Source: Symbiodinium natans (lineage: Eukaryota; Sar; Dinophyceae; Suessiales; Symbiodiniaceae). Taken from it: a DNA stretch of 18,950 nt. Where the stretch lies: assembly GCA_905221605.1 (NCBI GenBank), contig CAJNDS010001436.1, positions 1-18,950 on the forward strand. Direction: 5' to 3'. Shown one piece after another: positions 16,701 to 18,950 of this stretch; within the stretch, counting starts at the first letter, position 1, and each line of letters opens with the position of its first letter. The notes beneath the pieces were generated by a model that saw only the letters and a program-made list of their open reading frames with translations, made no database searches and was not told where the DNA came from. Made by a program: the position numbers and the translations under genes.

Positions 16701-18950
16701 AACAAATCGTACATCTTAGTGATGGGGCACCACTTCGAAATCAAGACACCGGCAAAAAAATGTACATCTTAGTGTTGGGCCACCACTTCGAGACCAAGAC
16801 ACCATCAACAAATCGTACATCTTCGTGTTGGGGCACCACTTCGAGACCAAGACACGGCAACAAATCGTACATCTTAGTGATGGGGCACCACTTCGAGACC
16901 AAGACACCGGCGACAAATCGTACATCTTAGTGTTGGGGCACCACTTCGTTAGTGCTGGGGCACCACTTCGACGACACCGGCAAGAAAACGTACATCTTAG
17001 TGCTGGGCCACCACTTCGAGACCAAGACACCGGCAAAAATCGTACATGTTTGTGCTGGGGCACCACTTCGAGACCAAGACACCGGCAACAAATTGTACAT
17101 CTTAGTGCTGGGGCACCACTTCGAAGACACCAGCAACAAAACGTACATCTTAGTGTTGGGGCACCACTTCGAGACCAAGACACCGGCATCAAATCGTACA
17201 TCTTAGTGCTGGGGCACCACTTCGAGACCAAGACACCCGCAACAAATCGTACATCTTCGTGCTGGGGTACCACTTCGAGACCAAGACACCGGCAACAAAT
17301 CGTTCATCTTAGTGCTGGGGCACCACTTCGAAGACACCGGCAACAAAACGTACATCTTAGTGCTGGGCCACCACTTCGAGACCAAGACACCATCAACAAA
17401 TCGTACATCTTTGTGCTGGGGCACCACTTCGAGACCACGACGCCGGCAACAAATAGTACATCTTAGTGCTGGGGCACCACTTCGAAGACACCAGCAACAA
17501 AATGTACATCTTAGTGCTGGGGCACCGCCTCGAGACCAAGACAACGGAAACAAAGCGCACATCTTAGTGCTGGGCCACCACTTCGAAACAAAGACACCGG
17601 CAACAAATCGTACATCTTAGTGCTGGGGCACCACTTCGAGACCAAGACACCGGCAACAAACCGTACATCGCAGTGCGGGGGCACCACTTCGAGACCAAGA
17701 CACCGGCAACAAATCGTACATCTTAGTGCTGGGGCACTTCGAGACCACGACCCCAGCAATAAATCGCACCTCTTAGTTTTGGGGACACCACTTCGAAGAC
17801 ACCGGCAACAAAACGCACATCTTAGTGCTGTGCCACCACTTCGAGACCAAGACACCGGCAATAAATCGTATATCTTAGTGCTGGGGCACCACTTCGAGAC
17901 CAAGACACCGGCAACGCATCGTACATCTTAGTGCTGGGGCACCACTTCGAGACCATGACACCGGCAACACATCGACATCTTAGTGTTGGGCCACCACTTC
18001 GAGACCAAGATACCGGCAACAAATCGTAGATCTTAGTGCTGGGGCACCACTTCGAGACCAAGACACCGGCATCAAATAATACATGTTGGTGTTCGGGCAC
18101 CACTTCGAGACCAAGACACCATCAACAAAAATTGAACATCTTTGTGCTGGGGGACCAAGACACCAGCAACACATCGACATCTTAGTGTTGGGCCACCACT
18201 TCGAGACCAAGACACCATCAACAAATCGTACATCTTAGTACTGGGGCACCACGTCCAGACCAAGACACCAGCAACAAATCGTACATCTTAGTGCTGGGGC
18301 ACCACTTCGAGACCAAGATACCGGCAACAAATCGTACATCTTAGTGCTGGGGCACCACTTCGAGACTAAGACACCGGCAACAAATCGTGCATCTTAGTAC
18401 TGGGGCACCACTTCGAGACCAAGACACCGGCAACAAATCGTACATGTTTGTTCTGGGGCACCACTTCGAGACCAAGACACCGGCAACAAATCGTACATCT
18501 TAGTGCTGGGGCACCACTTCGAGACCAAGACACCGGCAACACATCGACATCTTAGTGTTGGGCCACCACTTCGAGACCAAGACACCATCAACAAATCGTA
18601 CATCTTAGTGCTGGGGCACCACTTCGAGACCAAGACACTGGCAACAAAATGTACATCTTAGTGCTGGGGTACCACTTCGAGACCAAGACACCGGCAAGAA
18701 ATCGTACATCTTCGTGCTGGGGCACCACTTCGAGATCAAGACACCGGAAACAAATCGTACATCTTAGTGCTGGGGCACCACTTCGAGACCAACCAAGACA
18801 CCGGCAATAATTCGTAAATCTTAGTGCTGGGGCACCACTTTGAGACCAAGACACCAGCAACAAATCGTACATCTTAGTGCTGGGCACCACTTCGAGACCA
18901 AGACACCGGCAACAAATCATACATCTTAGTGCTGGGGCACCACTTTGAAA
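13773..18950. repeat. Family C satellite (53 bp), continues past the window
   Basis: About 98 monomers by length, all in one orientation. ATCTTAGTGC words at 13931, 13984 and 14037 give exact 53-bp steps. Units read AAATCGTACATCTTAGTGCT, GGGGCACCACTTCGAGACCA and AGACACCGGCAAC. This is the most uniform family in the window. Recurrent variants include a 5-bp deletion (CTTCGAAGACACC), a 3-bp deletion (GGGGCACTTCG), GGGCCACC, ACACCATCAAC and CATCGCTCCGAG. On the minus strand only one of the three frames of the repeat contains a stop, so frames of 60-185 codons arise wherever indels shift phase; they are not genes. Confidence 0.97.
14327..16552. repeat. Higher-order repeat blocks within family C
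   Basis: A multi-monomer block recurs around 14280-14460, 15480-15660 and 16370-16552. It has a monomer with GACAAAGACACC or similar ending AAACAAATCATACATC, then a monomer with CATCGCTCCGAG (14351, 15553, 16444), then one or two standard monomers and an extra partial unit ACAGACCAAGACACCGG (GAGCC in the first block). A fourth CATCGCTCCGAG monomer at 15293 lacks the rest of the block. Spacings between blocks are about 1200 and 890 bp. Confidence 0.8.

Noticed and set aside
16716-17466. 185- and 213-codon frames in family C
   Set aside because: The 53-bp unit has a stop in only one minus-strand phase. Frames lengthen where 3-, 5- or 1-bp indels skip it, and the predicted peptide is just the repeat read in three phases.
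8780-18950. CRISPR array
   Set aside because: Units are contiguous and related over their full length, with no unique spacers between constant repeats, no cas genes and a eukaryotic context.
13773-18950. RNA polymerase III A-box and B-box in the C monomer (TAGTGCTGGGG, CTTCGAGACC), i.e. tRNA-derived satellite
   Set aside because: Each word has one or two mismatches to consensus, they lie too close together in one monomer, and no tRNA cloverleaf can be drawn.
13773-18950. CENP-B box in the C monomer (CTTCG followed by A and CGG positions)
   Set aside because: The required A and CGGG positions are not at the right spacing after TTCG.
1-18950. Dinoflagellate spliced-leader gene or rRNA/5S genes
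   Set aside because: I looked for the spliced-leader core word (CCATTTTGGCTCAAG) and for rRNA-like blocks and saw none, so the lineage call rests on weaker signs.

Overview
The window looks like nuclear DNA of a microbial eukaryote. About 80% of it is tandem or low-complexity repeat. The only gene-like part is a short GC-rich stretch (about 0.9-2.3 kb) that reads as one plus-strand gene split by introns of roughly 55-80 nt, several with GC rather than GT donors. There are no bacterial operons or ribosome-binding sites and no rRNA, tRNA, IS or CRISPR. The mix of GC-AG introns, GC-rich codon thirds and very abundant satellite DNA fits a dinoflagellate best. That assignment is inference only; no spliced-leader sequence or other lineage marker is visible. 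LAYOUT: 1-182 holds three copies of a ~75 bp repeat, followed by an A-rich homopolymer-laden stretch (183-437) and 540 bp with no convincing gene. 979-2274 holds the candidate multi-exon gene; its first recognisable exon resembles the second half of an F-box. A possible AATAAA signal lies at 2446. 2275-2862 is otherwise empty and becomes AT-rich. 2863-5517 is a segmental tandem duplication (two full copies and a partial third). Each copy starts with a cluster of AAATTT-CCGG-type palindromes, and the first two end in a (CGT)n array that has partly become 7-bp CGTCGTG/CGTCGGG repeats. 5587-5781 is a 124-bp-period direct duplication ending in a small CGT tract. 5820-7690 is AT-rich DNA with diverged modules interleaved with decayed satellite. 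7035-18950 is almost pure satellite: family A (59 bp period), an island of family B (52 bp) at about 8780-9722, family A again to about 13772, then family C (53 bp) through the right edge. HOW IT FITS TOGETHER: the three satellites look unrelated at first, but each monomer carries the same CAACAAATCGTA-like box, and B and C also match at both monomer ends. The A-to-C junction keeps the box in register. They therefore look like successive amplifications of one ancestral repeat, with decay highest on the left (A-left) and homogeneity highest on the right (C). C shows higher-order repeats and a recurrent 5-bp-deleted monomer that usually also carries a changed box. Long open frames in the satellites and CGT arrays are by-products of repeat composition and are not annotated as genes.
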